A DNA stretch of 64,000 bases from Bryobacterales bacterium (GCA_022826925.1 JAJDTX010000164.1:1-64000); one strand, 5' to 3'. Counted from the stretch's first letter, positions 44,590-53,167 are shown. The notes: generated by a model from the sequence alone, not told the origin. Numbers and translations: made by a program.

Positions 44590-45465
44590 TCAATCATGCA
44601 CGGAGACAGGTCCGCGGACCTCTGTCAGCTGCACGCCTCCCGTGCCGTTTCTCAATGTCAGGCTGCCTTCGACGCGGCTTACGGAGACGTTGCCGGTGCC
44701 GTCGCGCAGGTCGACGGATCCGCCGATATCCTCGATCTCCATGCTCCCGGTGCCGTCTCTCAATCGGAGGTCGCCACCAACTTCGGAAATCTTGATCTCT
44801 CCCGTGCCGTCATCCACCGTGACACTGCCCTGAACGTCTCTGATGGTCAGCGGGCCGGTGCCATCCTTGACTTGCAAGCTGCCGCCGATGGCTCGGACTA
44901 CTGTGGCACCGGTGCCGTCCGTTACGGACACGTCGCCGGGAACACCCTCGATCTCGATGTCGCCCGTGCCGTCCTTCAGCTGCAGTGCGGCGACGTTGCG
45001 AACCAGGATCTCGCCGGTGCCGTCCTGGACGGCGAGCGCCAAGCGGCTGGGGACTGTCGCCTCCAAGTCCAGCGTCGCATTGCGGAACATCCGACCCCGG
45101 GAGGGAATCTTGGCTTCGATGTAGGCGTCAGCCCCCTCGGTTTTGGATAAGAGTTGGATCCGTTGCACGGCTGCTTCGGACTTGGCGCAAGCTTTGCCCG
45201 TCACCCGGACCTGGTTCGAATCGGCGTCCCCATGGACAGCAAGACCGCCCTCAGCGGCTTCGATGTTGAGACGCTCGATGCCAGTCGCGTCAATCGTGAC
45301 TTCCAGGTCAGCGGAAAAGCGACAGGGAGGCGCGGCAAGACCCATGCCGCCCGGCACGGCGCCAGCCATCACGAGCAACGCGAGCGCCGCCGGCAGCGGA
45401 CCTGACCAATGCCTTGGCATCAGCGGCCAGGCGGCACGAGTCGCGATCATTGATACAACTTGCAT
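44590..45465 (-). CDS. Secreted protein with 18-residue DGTG tandem repeats
   Basis: The 291-residue protein has a signal region (ALALLVMAGAVPGGMGLA) and an Ig-like segment rich in beta strands. From residue 148 to the end there are seven to eight tandem repeats of about 18 residues, each starting (D/N)GTG followed by alternating hydrophobics (DGTGEIKISEVGGDLRLR is one repeat). The register is that of a beta-solenoid with one turn per repeat, similar to DUF4097/adhesin-like coiled beta proteins. No enzyme motif is seen. A structural or surface role is inferred. ATG 45465 is chosen over an upstream ATG because GGAGGG lies just before it and the signal peptide then starts at the N-terminus. Confidence 0.75.
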   Translation of the reverse strand: MQVVSMIATRAAWPLMPRHWSGPLPAALALLVMAGAVPGGMGLAAPPCRFSADLEVTIDATGIERLNIEAAEGGLAVHGDADSNQVRVTGKACAKSEAAVQRIQLLSKTEGADAYIEAKIPSRGRMFRNATLDLEATVPSRLALAVQDGTGEILVRNVAALQLKDGTGDIEIEGVPGDVSVTDGTGATVVRAIGGSLQVKDGTGPLTIRDVQGSVTVDDGTGEIKISEVGGDLRLRDGTGSMEIEDIGGSVDLRDGTGNVSVSRVEGSLTLRNGTGGVQLTEVRGPVSVHD

Positions 45466-45856
45466 GAACCCTCCGATCGTGTGACGCCTGCTGCCGGGCG
45501 GCAGGACGGTGCGCCTGCCATCCAGCACTACTGTGTCACACCTCCCGACCTGCCGGGCCGACAAACGCCCCCATCGGTCACTGCAACAACAACACGCCAA
45601 GCGCCGAAAGGTTGCATCGGCCCACGGATCCCTGGCGCTCTTCGATGCGCGCTGAACTTGGCAGGCGCGCCGGTGGAGAGCCTGTTCTTGCCGAAGCCAT
45701 GATCGGCCCGGCCGATTCTCCAAGATTCTCGCGCGCTGTTTCTTGAGACCGCCTCGACCAACGAAGTCGAGGGTCTGCCGTACAGCGGAAGCCGCGTGAT
45801 CGAGGCCGCACTCGCGGCCGGAAAAGACAGCCTTGCGCGGGCGTCACGCGCGGACG
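45466..45856. other. Stretch without a supported gene
   Basis: This 391-nt region separates two minus-strand secreted-protein genes. The longest frames have no start context or recognisable domain. It should contain the promoter of the DGTG-repeat gene, but I see no strong hexamers. Confidence 0.4.
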
Positions 45857-46567
45857 TCAGAATCTCAGGCCGAACCGGGCCCCTGCCGTCAGCCAGCCGT
45901 TATCAACTGCAATGAGGGCGACGTAGGGCCGCACGAACAGCCTGCCGAACTCCACGGTGACTCCGCCGCGCAGCAGCACGTCCATTTCCCTGCTTCTTGT
46001 CAGGATGTCGCCTTCGATGATTCGCTCGACTCTGTGACTCTCGGCGGTGACGATCAGTGAGGGAATCACGGCAGGACCGGAATCGGACGAGGCGAACCGA
46101 CGCCCCAGCGCCACCCCGCCCCCGACGAAGGGGTCGGCACGGTAGGGGATGGAGCGGAAGTCTCTCGACGAGACGCCCTCGGACCCGAAGGTCCCAACCG
46201 GGCACAGCGAGAGCGACGACGTGATGGCTTCGTAGGCTACCGTCGCCCGGACATTATGAAACTCGAACTCCTGATCGAACTGGTCAGCGCCCGAGAACCT
46301 CAGGTAGCTGGTTACCGCAGCCACGCGGCCCATCTTCACTCCGGCGCTGCCCCCCCAACCCGTCGCTGTGTGGGACCACTCGCGCCGGATGGCTCCCGAC
46401 GCACCTACGAACCCGGTGCCGCTGAAGCCAAGACAAGTCTGTGCCTCGAGGCCGGTGGCGACCGGCCCCAATACGGACGACGCCAGCAGTAGGCGTCCCA
46501 ACAGCACCGCAGCGGGTCGACAGTGCCTTGCCGCCACGGTCATCCTCTGGCTCTGCGATTCCTGCAT
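45857..46567 (-). CDS. Predicted outer-membrane beta-barrel protein
   Basis: About 236 residues with a signal peptide (AAVLLGRLLLASSVLGPVATGLEAQ) are followed by alternating polar/hydrophobic strands. It ends GARFGLRF with a terminal Phe, as in small outer-membrane barrels. Paired cysteines (TCLGFSG and LSLCPVG) could form a disulfide. I do not recognise a named family. The start is uncertain: ATG 46567 gives a long N-region, ATG 46543 a shorter one. Confidence 0.65.
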   Translation of the reverse strand: MQESQSQRMTVAARHCRPAAVLLGRLLLASSVLGPVATGLEAQTCLGFSGTGFVGASGAIRREWSHTATGWGGSAGVKMGRVAAVTSYLRFSGADQFDQEFEFHNVRATVAYEAITSSLSLCPVGTFGSEGVSSRDFRSIPYRADPFVGGGVALGRRFASSDSGPAVIPSLIVTAESHRVERIIEGDILTRSREMDVLLRGGVTVEFGRLFVRPYVALIAVDNGWLTAGARFGLRF

Positions 46568-46895
46568 CTCATCTCGCCAGGCAGTCTGCGGATGGCCCAG
46601 TGTTGACAAAGGCAACCGAAGCAAGCGCGGCCTTCAGCGGGCCCGGCCCACACGGTAGCACCAGCTACCGAGCGGCGCGAGTCGCAAGCTCTGCTGCAGC
46701 TTGCACAGATTTGTCCTACAGCTTGACGTCTGGATAGGACACCCGATCACCAGCCGGAGCGAGATCGTCTTGTATTGAAGTGGGACTGACGCCGAGGCCT
46801 CGCGGGGGACAGCCGCGCCGAAGCCATGCTCAGGTCTTGGGACGGATCTGGCGCCGAGGTCTGATTCGCAACAAGCAGTGCGACACTAATAGCCC
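46568..46895. other. Divergent intergenic region
   Basis: This 328-nt gap lies between the beta-barrel gene (minus) and the 5'-nucleotidase (plus). No small gene is supported. CTAAT occurs just before the nucleotidase ATG but does not form a good TANNNT box. Confidence 0.4.
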
Positions 46896-48197
46896 ATGCT
46901 CGTTGGCTCGGTTCTCCGCGTATCCTTGCTGCTGCTGGCCGCGCTGGCGGCCCAGTGCGCCAGCGTCGAGCAAGTCACGATCCTGCACCTCAACGATCTG
47001 CATGCTCGACTGCTGCCTGACGAGCAAGGCCGGGGAGGCTTCGCACATGTCGCGACGGCGATCGAGGGAGAGCGCGCCAGGGCCGAGCATGCGGTCGTGC
47101 TGCATGCGGGCGACATGGTGCAGGGCTCGCCGGTTTCAACGATCTTCGAAGGCACCCCCGTCTTCGAGGTAGCGAACAGGCTCGGCTTCGACGCCCACTG
47201 CCTCGGCAACCACGAATTCGACTACGGCTGGGAGAAGATCGCCGAGTTCCGGCGTGTCACGGACGCTCCGATCCTAGCCGCCAACGTCCTCAACGCCGAG
47301 GGCAAGCGACTGGTGCCGGCGACCGCGGTGCTGACAGCAGGCGAGATTCGGATCGGGATCGTCGGAGCCGTGACAGCGCGCTTGGCCAGACTGATCAAGC
47401 CTGCACAATCCGGACCTTGGCGCGCAACCCCATTGGTGGAGTCCTTGCGCGAACCTGTCGCCGAGATGAACGCAAGGGCGGATCTCGTCGTCGTTCTAGG
47501 ACACCTCTTTGACGACGAAGACGAAGCGATCCTGCGCGCGCTGCCAGATGTTGACGTGCTCGTGGGCGGACACGACCACGGGGGCAGGGACACCGAACTC
47601 CTCATCGACGGGCGGATCGGGATCAAACTGCGCCCCTATGGGCGCGAGCTCGGACGTCTCGATATAGCCTTCGACCGTGACGCGGGACAGATCGTGCAGC
47701 ATCGCTGGCGGAGAATCCAGATTTCCCAAGGCCGCTTTCCGCCCAAGCCCGCCATCGCCGCCCTCGTCGATCAATGGGAGTCCAAAGTCTCGGAACTGGT
47801 AGACGTCGAGGTCGCCGAGTGTGTCCGCGCGCTGGGTCGAGACGATGTCAAGCGCATGATCGAGCGGGCCCTGCGCGAAGCGACCGGAGCACAGATCGCT
47901 TACATGAACCGCGGGGGCGTGCGCGACTCCTTGACGGAGGGCACCGTGATGGCACGCCACATCTGGAACATCCTGCCCTTCGACAACGCGCTGGTGGAAG
48001 CCACCGTCCGCGGCGACCAGCTGCCCGAAGAGGCCCGCGCCGGCCAAGACCTCGAGCCCGGCCGGATGTACAGCTTTGTGACCAACGACTATGTGGCGGG
48101 GCTGCCCGAATACGCCGGGATCGACTTCACGGCCCGCGAGCTAACGCTGCGCGACGCCGTCCTGGACTGGGTCAAGGCGCGCGCACGCGTCCCTTGA
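46896..48197 (+). CDS. 5'-nucleotidase / UshA-like metallophosphatase
   Basis: The 433-residue protein has a signal peptide (LRVSLLLLAALAAQCA). A metallophosphatase domain follows with ILHLNDLHARL, LHAGDMVQGSP, LGNHEFDYGW and GGHDHGG, then a C-terminal 5'-nucleotidase domain (about 285-430, NRGGVRDSLTEG, NILPFDNALVEATVRGDQL). UshA-type enzymes dephosphorylate nucleotides and UDP-sugars in the periplasm to salvage phosphate and nucleosides. A Cys near residue 22 follows LAAQ, so a lipoprotein is possible but not typical. It is a lone gene. Confidence 0.9.
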   Translation: MLVGSVLRVSLLLLAALAAQCASVEQVTILHLNDLHARLLPDEQGRGGFAHVATAIEGERARAEHAVVLHAGDMVQGSPVSTIFEGTPVFEVANRLGFDAHCLGNHEFDYGWEKIAEFRRVTDAPILAANVLNAEGKRLVPATAVLTAGEIRIGIVGAVTARLARLIKPAQSGPWRATPLVESLREPVAEMNARADLVVVLGHLFDDEDEAILRALPDVDVLVGGHDHGGRDTELLIDGRIGIKLRPYGRELGRLDIAFDRDAGQIVQHRWRRIQISQGRFPPKPAIAALVDQWESKVSELVDVEVAECVRALGRDDVKRMIERALREATGAQIAYMNRGGVRDSLTEGTVMARHIWNILPFDNALVEATVRGDQLPEEARAGQDLEPGRMYSFVTNDYVAGLPEYAGIDFTARELTLRDAVLDWVKARARVP

Positions 48198-48224
48198 CCC
48201 GCGCGGCCGCGCTCGGGCGGGACC

Positions 48225-48665
48225 TTACTGGCCTCGACGCTCCTTGTCGTACGGAGCGCCAGTGCCGGAAGAGCCCAAGAAGAACTTTTGCCCGTCCTCG
48301 AACGTCACGTCACGCCCGTTGGCCCGGTTGGAACGATCCTTGGCCTGATAGCCGTCGACCACGATCACCTGTCCGATCTTGATCGTGTCGCGCTTGAGGC
48401 CTCTGCGCAGCAAGCTGTTGGGCGTGCCGCCCTCGACCATCCAGATTTCCTTGTTGCCGGACTCGTCGGTGACTTCGAGGTGAATCCACGTGTGCGGGTT
48501 CACCCATTCCACGCGGACGACCGGCCCTTTGAGAATGAGCGGGCGGTTGGGGTCGAACTCAGCGCCGAACGCGTGGTGCGCGTTGAGCGGCGCGACACCC
48601 GCCAGCAGCATTCCCAATGCCACCGCCACGGCCTGCAGCCGAATCATCCCTTCTTTGTTGATCAT
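48225..48665 (-). CDS. Secreted DUF6152 family protein (second copy)
   Basis: The 146-residue protein has a signal peptide (AVAVALGMLLAGVAPLNA) and the DUF6152 domain (HHAFGAEFDPNRPLILKGP, VRVEWVNPHTWIHLEV, GTPNSLLRRGLKRDTIKIGQVI). The start at 48665 is supported by GAGGAAC 7 nt upstream. It follows a 349-residue secreted protein by 32 nt, and the two plus the gene at 49853 form a likely operon. Function is unknown. Confidence 0.85.
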   Translation of the reverse strand: MINKEGMIRLQAVAVALGMLLAGVAPLNAHHAFGAEFDPNRPLILKGPVVRVEWVNPHTWIHLEVTDESGNKEIWMVEGGTPNSLLRRGLKRDTIKIGQVIVVDGYQAKDRSNRANGRDVTFEDGQKFFLGSSGTGAPYDKERRGQ

Positions 48666-48697
48666 TGCTGTTGTTCCTCGCTTGCGGGCGGTTCCGC

Positions 48698-49747
48698 CTA
48701 GTCGTCGGACTTGCCCAGCACGTCCTGTTCCAATATGCGGGCTCCCCGCAAGATGCCTTCGAACGAGTAGTTGGCCTCGTGGCAGGCGTACTCGTAGACC
48801 CTGCTTTCGCTCGCCGGCCAAATGTACTCGCCGCTCCAAGGCTCGGTCCACACCGTCGGATCCTCGACCGTGAACTGGTAGCGCAGGGTCTTGTCGTCAA
48901 TGCGCGAGAAGCGCTCGACCACGTGCAGGTTGCGCGTAGCCCCCGATAGCGCCGGCCGGTCGCTGAAATTGGTCGTGTCGACCACCAGCGTGTCGCCCTC
49001 CCAATGCCCGATCGAGTCGCCGAGCCAGCCGCGGACGTCGTCGGGGGCATGCTCGGAATTCAGGCGGATGATGCGCGCGTCGTGCACCATCTCGACCAGG
49101 ATCATGACGTAGTCGTCGGTCTGCACGATCCGCTTCAGGTTGTTGTACAGCACCGGCAGCATGGGCGGGCCGCCGGTCGAGCCGAAACCCAGCAGGCAGC
49201 GCTCCGCGAGCGGCCTCAGCTCGGGGTCGTCATACGGGCCGGGTTCGACCCCTTCCTTGATCCACCAGGCCTCGCCGGTATTCGGGCGGCTGCGCTTGCG
49301 CCGCTCGGCGAGCCGCGCCTTGGCTGCCGGAGTGATCTCCGGATGGCGCCCGTTCTTCGGATCGGTGATGATCGAGGTGCGCCATTTCCCGTCGATCTTG
49401 AAGGACCCGCTGCCGCGGTCGATCCAGAAGGAGTTGTAACCGCCGACGTTGCCGGCCGCCCCGGTTGACCCATCGCCGCCTTCCGGAGGCGCTCCCCGTT
49501 CCGGGTCGGTGGCCGCGTTGCGGCGGGCCATGTATTCCGCCTCCTTGCGGGCGATCTCCTGCGCTTCCTCGTCGGTAAGCGTAAGCTTGTCGCCGAACTT
49601 GGCAGGGCGTTGCAATGGCGTCAGGGTCGCGATGTCATAGGTCCCGGACAGGTCTGGCCGCTTGGCAGCGGCCTTCGAGTCGTCGGCTGCCCAAACGGGC
49701 GCGACGACCATCGCCAGGGCGGCGATGAGCAAGATACGATTCGACAT
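48698..49747 (-). CDS. Secreted protein of an acidobacterial family associated with DUF6152
   Basis: The 349-residue protein has a signal peptide (ILLIAALAMVVAPVWAA) and an aromatic, charged mature region. The pattern HWEGDTLVVDTTNFSD near residue 247 and the strand TLRYQFTVEDPTVWTEPW near 295 recur in the neighbouring protein at 49853 (RWEGDTLVVEVTGLSD, DPEVFTRPWKISMPLY). The two are therefore paralogues of one uncharacterised family, which I have seen mainly in Acidobacteria beside DUF6152. It ends EQDVLGKSDD. No catalytic motif is evident. Confidence 0.78.
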   Translation of the reverse strand: MSNRILLIAALAMVVAPVWAADDSKAAAKRPDLSGTYDIATLTPLQRPAKFGDKLTLTDEEAQEIARKEAEYMARRNAATDPERGAPPEGGDGSTGAAGNVGGYNSFWIDRGSGSFKIDGKWRTSIITDPKNGRHPEITPAAKARLAERRKRSRPNTGEAWWIKEGVEPGPYDDPELRPLAERCLLGFGSTGGPPMLPVLYNNLKRIVQTDDYVMILVEMVHDARIIRLNSEHAPDDVRGWLGDSIGHWEGDTLVVDTTNFSDRPALSGATRNLHVVERFSRIDDKTLRYQFTVEDPTVWTEPWSGEYIWPASESRVYEYACHEANYSFEGILRGARILEQDVLGKSDD

Positions 49748-49852
49748 GACAGGTCTACCTCCCTTCTGCGGGCCGGAATCTCGCGCACGAGCCCGGCCCT
49801 GCGGAATGCTCGCAGCCGAACCAGTCCACGCTGCGCACGTCGGACATGGCGG

Positions 49853-50707
49853 CTACCTCTCCAGCGGGTTGCGGCGATACTCGCCGAAGAGCAGTTCCTC
49901 GACGAATTCGACGCACTTGAAGTCCATCAGACGGGCGTCCTTTTCCACGCGCCGGTACAGCGGCATGGAGATCTTCCACGGACGCGTGAAGACCTCCGGA
50001 TCGGAGATCTCCGCCTCGTATTGGATGTGATACGGAGAACTGAGGGTGTACCGCTCGGTGACGCGCAGCTGGTTGCTGTGGTGCGTGCCCGACCGGTCGA
50101 ACCAAGTCTGGTCGCTCAGCCCGGTGACCTCTACGACCAGAGTGTCACCTTCCCAGCGCCCCACCGACTGGCCCATCCAGGCATCGGTCTCGGCAGGGCC
50201 GACGTCCTGCATGTAGACCTCGCGCACGGCACCGGCGAACTCGTAAGCGATGAACACCGAATCTTCGTTGTGGAAGATCTGGAACGGGAACGGCATATAG
50301 GTGGCGCGCGGCACGCCCGGCAGGTAGCACTTCACCTCCGGGTCCCGCTCGATCCAGTGGGCCCGGTTCTCTTCCCGCCGCTTGGCCGCCTCCGGCTTGT
50401 ACGGGATCTTGCCGCCTTCCACCACGCCCATGCCGCCAGGCACGGCGCCCACAGCGCCGAGCAGCAACACGGGCACGGCCGGCAGCGGGCCGTGCGGACC
50501 GTCCCGGAGCATCATGGCGGGACGCGCCATGTGGCGCTCGATGTCGTAATTGGCAGTGTTCAGGGCCTGCCAAATGCCGTTCAAGTCTGGCTTGCCGTTA
50601 GCCAGCCGGGATGGTTCGAAATCGGCCGACTGGGCCCACATCGGCAGGGCCGCGGCCGAGAGTGCAAGTGCGATCGCAAGCAGTCGGGTCACAACATCAC
50701 GCATCAT
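49853..50707 (-). CDS. Secreted paralogue of the 48698-49747 protein
   Basis: The 284-residue protein has a signal peptide (VTRLLAIALALSAAALPMWAQ) and starts its mature part SADFEPSRLANGKPDLNGIW, a motif common at the start of this family. A Pro-rich stretch near residue 75 (GPHGPLPAVPVLLLGAVGAV) may be membrane-associated. The C-terminal half shares the WEGDTLVVE and DPEVFTRPW patterns with the paralogue. The start could be any of three close ATGs. Function is unknown. Confidence 0.75.
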   Translation of the reverse strand: MMRDVVTRLLAIALALSAAALPMWAQSADFEPSRLANGKPDLNGIWQALNTANYDIERHMARPAMMLRDGPHGPLPAVPVLLLGAVGAVPGGMGVVEGGKIPYKPEAAKRREENRAHWIERDPEVKCYLPGVPRATYMPFPFQIFHNEDSVFIAYEFAGAVREVYMQDVGPAETDAWMGQSVGRWEGDTLVVEVTGLSDQTWFDRSGTHHSNQLRVTERYTLSSPYHIQYEAEISDPEVFTRPWKISMPLYRRVEKDARLMDFKCVEFVEELLFGEYRRNPLER

Positions 50708-50789
50708 ACCGCTTTTGTGCACCCGAGCGACACCTACTAGACAAGCCCGACCGGCCGCGCAGCCACATCCGGGCCGACGATGCGGCGCG

Positions 50790-51090
50790 TCAATCCGTGC
50801 GGACGAACTTCTGGATCCTGCCGTTCACCGTTTCGGCGGCGTAGATGGCCCCGTCCCGGCCCACGGCAATGCTGTGCACTTGGTGCAGCTGCCCCGGCTC
50901 GGAACCGTCCGAGCCGAACCAGCCGAGCACCCTTTCCTCGAGCGACAGCTTCGAGATCCGCGCCAGGTCGCCGTCGCACATCCACAGCACGTCGGCGCGC
51001 CGGTCGTAGGCCGGATTCCACGGCGTGCCAATGCCGTTCCGCGCGGCCAGACTCGGCGGGCCAGCTACCGGTGCCTCGATAGAGTGTGCA
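50790..51090 (-). pseudogene. C-terminal remnant of an NHL-repeat beta-propeller protein
   Basis: The frame reads NGIGTPWNPAYDRRADVLWM, then VLGWFGSDGSEPGQLHQVHS, then IAVGRDGAIYAAETVNGRIQ KFVRTD and a stop. That is the last NHL/six-bladed propeller repeat of a secreted protein class common in Acidobacteria. Upstream the frame soon meets a stop codon and runs into the VapBC module, and no start codon or N-terminal blades remain. I infer that the module, or the event that brought it, truncated the gene. Confidence 0.6.
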
Positions 51091-51133
51091 GAACACCGCC
51101 GGAGTCGATGCTGTCATGTCCAGGGCCTGCAAG

Positions 51134-51170
51134 ATGCATCATGATGCATGGGGCGTATGATTAGATGCAT
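51134..51170 (+). promoter_or_regulatory. VapBC operator with ATGCAT half-sites
   Basis: A 16-bp perfect palindrome ATGCATCATGATGCAT occupies 51134-51149, and a third ATGCAT is at 51165-51170, overlapping the antitoxin start codon. The three half-sites are spaced 10 and 21 bp apart, one and two helical turns, as expected for cooperative binding of ribbon-helix-helix dimers on one DNA face. The operator brackets the TATGAT box at 51156-51161. Confidence 0.7.
51156..51161 (+). promoter_or_regulatory. -10 box TATGAT of vapBC
   Basis: TATGAT is followed by 7 nt and the vapB ATG at 51169, so the mRNA is predicted to be leaderless. It lies between operator half-sites, so bound antitoxin would block RNA polymerase. 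Confidence 0.5.
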
Positions 51171-51420
51171 GAGGACCACACTGAGCATCCACGATGGCCT
51201 GTATGCCGACATCAAGAAGTTGGCCAAGGAGTCCAACAGAAGCATTTCGTCGATCGTCCACGACTTTCTCCTCGAATCCCTGATTCGGCGCAGCAATAGG
51301 AGGCATGATCCAGTCGAACTTCCGGTGTTCCATGGAACCGGGACCCGGCCGGGCGTTGACATCACCGACAACGCTGGCCTCCTCGCGATCATGGAGGACA
51401 AGCGCGATGGTCCTGCCTGA
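51169..51420 (+). CDS. vapB: VapB-type ribbon-helix-helix antitoxin
   Basis: The 83-residue protein starts with the DNA-binding strand MRTTLSIHDGLYADIKKLA and the helix pair ESNRSISSIVHDFLLESLI, a ribbon-helix-helix fold. An extended tail follows (HDPVELPVFHGTGTRPGVD, then AGLLAIMEDKR) that should wrap the toxin. It represses its own promoter through the ATGCAT operator just upstream. The stop overlaps the toxin start by 14 nt, giving translational coupling with the antitoxin made first. Confidence 0.88.
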   Translation: MRTTLSIHDGLYADIKKLAKESNRSISSIVHDFLLESLIRRSNRRHDPVELPVFHGTGTRPGVDITDNAGLLAIMEDKRDGPA

Positions 51421-51871
51421 CGTCAATGTCTTGATTGCGGCGTATCGGGTCGATTCCCTCGAACATGAGCGGTGCCGCGCTTGGCTGACGTCAGTTGTGA
51501 ACGGCGACAATGCCTTCGCGGTCTCTGAACTCGTCCTCAGCGGTTTCCTCCGGATCGTCACCAGCCCGCGAGTGTTCAGCAATCCATCCCCCTTCAGCAG
51601 TGCGCTTGAGTTTGTGGACGCGATCCGGGACTTAGACCATTGCGTTGACTTACGTCCGAGAGATCGGCATTGGAGAATCTTCACTAAGCTTTGCGGGCAG
51701 GCCGAAGCAAAGGGGGACTTGGTCTCGGACGCCTACCACGCGGCCTTGGCAATCGAGTCTGGTTCGGAGTGGATAACGCTGGACAGCGACTTTGCACGGT
51801 TCCCTGGATTGAAGTGGGGCCGGCCGCCACTACTTCATCAAGTGGTCCAGCAGTCTGGCGAGGCACCATGA
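51407..51871 (+). CDS. vapC: VapC-type PIN-domain ribonuclease toxin
   Basis: The 154-residue PIN domain has the acidic active-site set: Asp5 in LPDVNVLIAAY, Glu41 in VSELVLSGFLRIVTSPRVF, Asp104/Asp108 in KGDLVSDAYHAALA and Asp126/Asp128 in TLDSDFARFPGLKW. These coordinate Mg2+ for RNA cleavage, often of tRNA. All are present, so the toxin appears active. The SELxLSGFLRIVTSPRVF pattern is that of a VapC subfamily widespread in soil bacteria. It is encoded together with, and controlled by, the antitoxin. Confidence 0.9.
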   Translation: MVLPDVNVLIAAYRVDSLEHERCRAWLTSVVNGDNAFAVSELVLSGFLRIVTSPRVFSNPSPFSSALEFVDAIRDLDHCVDLRPRDRHWRIFTKLCGQAEAKGDLVSDAYHAALAIESGSEWITLDSDFARFPGLKWGRPPLLHQVVQQSGEAP

Positions 51872-51998
51872 TCTATCGGACTGCTCGCGCGTGGCTCGTC
51901 TCACACGTAGGAAAACGAAATCACGATGTCAAGACGTAGAGATCGCAGGGACCACGATCACGCGTGATCGTGCCGGGCCGACCACGCTTCGGCCGTGG

Positions 51999-52004
51999 TA
52001 AGCT
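51999..52004 (+). promoter_or_regulatory. -10 box TAAGCT, leaderless start of the sugar isomerase
   Basis: TAAGCT is followed by TCGACC and the TTG start at 52011, a 6-nt spacing. Confidence 0.4.
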
Positions 52005-52010
52005 TCGACC

Positions 52011-52904
52011 TTGTTCAATCCCATCCTCTTCTCGGTGAGTTACTCGGGGTCTTGGGGACAGGCAAGTCTTTCGGTCGAGCAATTCATCGAAAAGGCCGCC
52101 GAACTCGGTTATCAAGGCGTCATGCTTGGAGGCAAGCGCCCACACCTGAGTCCGCTTGACTGGAACGACGCTGCTCGCGCCGCCCTCCGCCGGCGGATCG
52201 AAGCAGCGGGTCTCGATCACGTCGTGGTGGCGGGCTACAACAACTTCACGGCGGATCTCGAGCACGCCGAAGTTCCGATGAGGGAGATCCAGGTTGCCTA
52301 CGTGACAGAACTGGCGCGACTGACTCAACAGATCGGCGGAAGCAAGGTGCGGATCTTTACCGGTTACGAGCATCCGTCCGAGGGATACCTGCCTCAATGG
52401 AACCTTGTGGCCGATTGCCTGAAGGAATGCGCCCACAACGCCGCGGAGTTCGGAATCACTCTGGCTGTGCAGAATCACCACGATCTGGGGGCGGACTTCC
52501 GATCGCACAGGGACCTGCTCGAAGCCGTGGGAGAGCCGAACTGCCGCGCGGGATTCGACGCATGGTCGCCCGCCCTGCACGGCGCGGACCTGGCAGAGGC
52601 GGCACGAGCGATGGCCTCTCTGACGGTTCACACGACCGTAGCCGACTACCAGCGCCGGCCTCGCTTCGCTTACGAGCCGGACGCCGTCAACTATCGGTCA
52701 GTGACGCCCTACTCGCAGGCTGTTCCGATGGGGGAAGGGTTCCTGGACTACCAAGGCTTCTTCGCGGGGTTGCGGACCGGCGGTTTCGATGGGACGGTGG
52801 CGTACGAGATGTGTTCGCCGCTGCTGGGAGGCGGATCGGAGGAGAATCTCGACCGGCATGCGACGAAATTCTTGGACTACCTGAAGGCATTGCCCCCGGG
52901 CTGA
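52011..52904 (+). CDS. Sugar phosphate isomerase/epimerase-like TIM-barrel protein
   Basis: The 297-residue AP endonuclease family 2 / xylose isomerase-like barrel starts FNPILFSVSYSGSWGQASLS. It has VEQFIEKAAELGYQGVMLGGKRPH near residue 24, LAVQNHHDLGAD near 150, CRAGFDAWSPALHGAD near 178 and VAYEMCSPLLGGG near 265, which supply the Glu/Asp/His metal ligands. Such proteins interconvert ketoses or aldoses. It lies 263 nt upstream of the aldolase and shell genes, so it may feed the microcompartment pathway, but the gap makes co-transcription uncertain. TTG is taken as start because no ATG precedes the first strand. Confidence 0.82.
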   Translation: MFNPILFSVSYSGSWGQASLSVEQFIEKAAELGYQGVMLGGKRPHLSPLDWNDAARAALRRRIEAAGLDHVVVAGYNNFTADLEHAEVPMREIQVAYVTELARLTQQIGGSKVRIFTGYEHPSEGYLPQWNLVADCLKECAHNAAEFGITLAVQNHHDLGADFRSHRDLLEAVGEPNCRAGFDAWSPALHGADLAEAARAMASLTVHTTVADYQRRPRFAYEPDAVNYRSVTPYSQAVPMGEGFLDYQGFFAGLRTGGFDGTVAYEMCSPLLGGGSEENLDRHATKFLDYLKALPPG

Positions 52905-53150
52905 ACCGACAGGGTCTGTCACCCCGGGCTGCATGCCGCGTCCGGAAGTTGCCGCTCGAAGCACCCGCGCATTGGATGCTACCGTGCGTCGGGCAGATCG
53001 CCGCACCTCACGATGCCGACACCGTCGCGACCAGCACCTCAACCTGTGATTGGGCCGGCCCATTTTCTGGCGCGCGATTTCGCGTTCCGCGCGCCGATCG
53101 GTAGTGCCGCGCAGATCCGGGGCGCATTGCACCGGCCGCCCGGAACCCGA

Positions 53151-53156
53151 TACGCT
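53151..53156 (+). promoter_or_regulatory. Possible -10 box TACGCT of the microcompartment operon
   Basis: TACGCT ends 11 nt before the aldolase ATG, with TTGCAC 18 nt upstream as a weak -35. This is the only promoter-like pair before the shell gene cluster. Confidence 0.3.
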
Positions 53157-53167
53157 AGAAATTCGCC

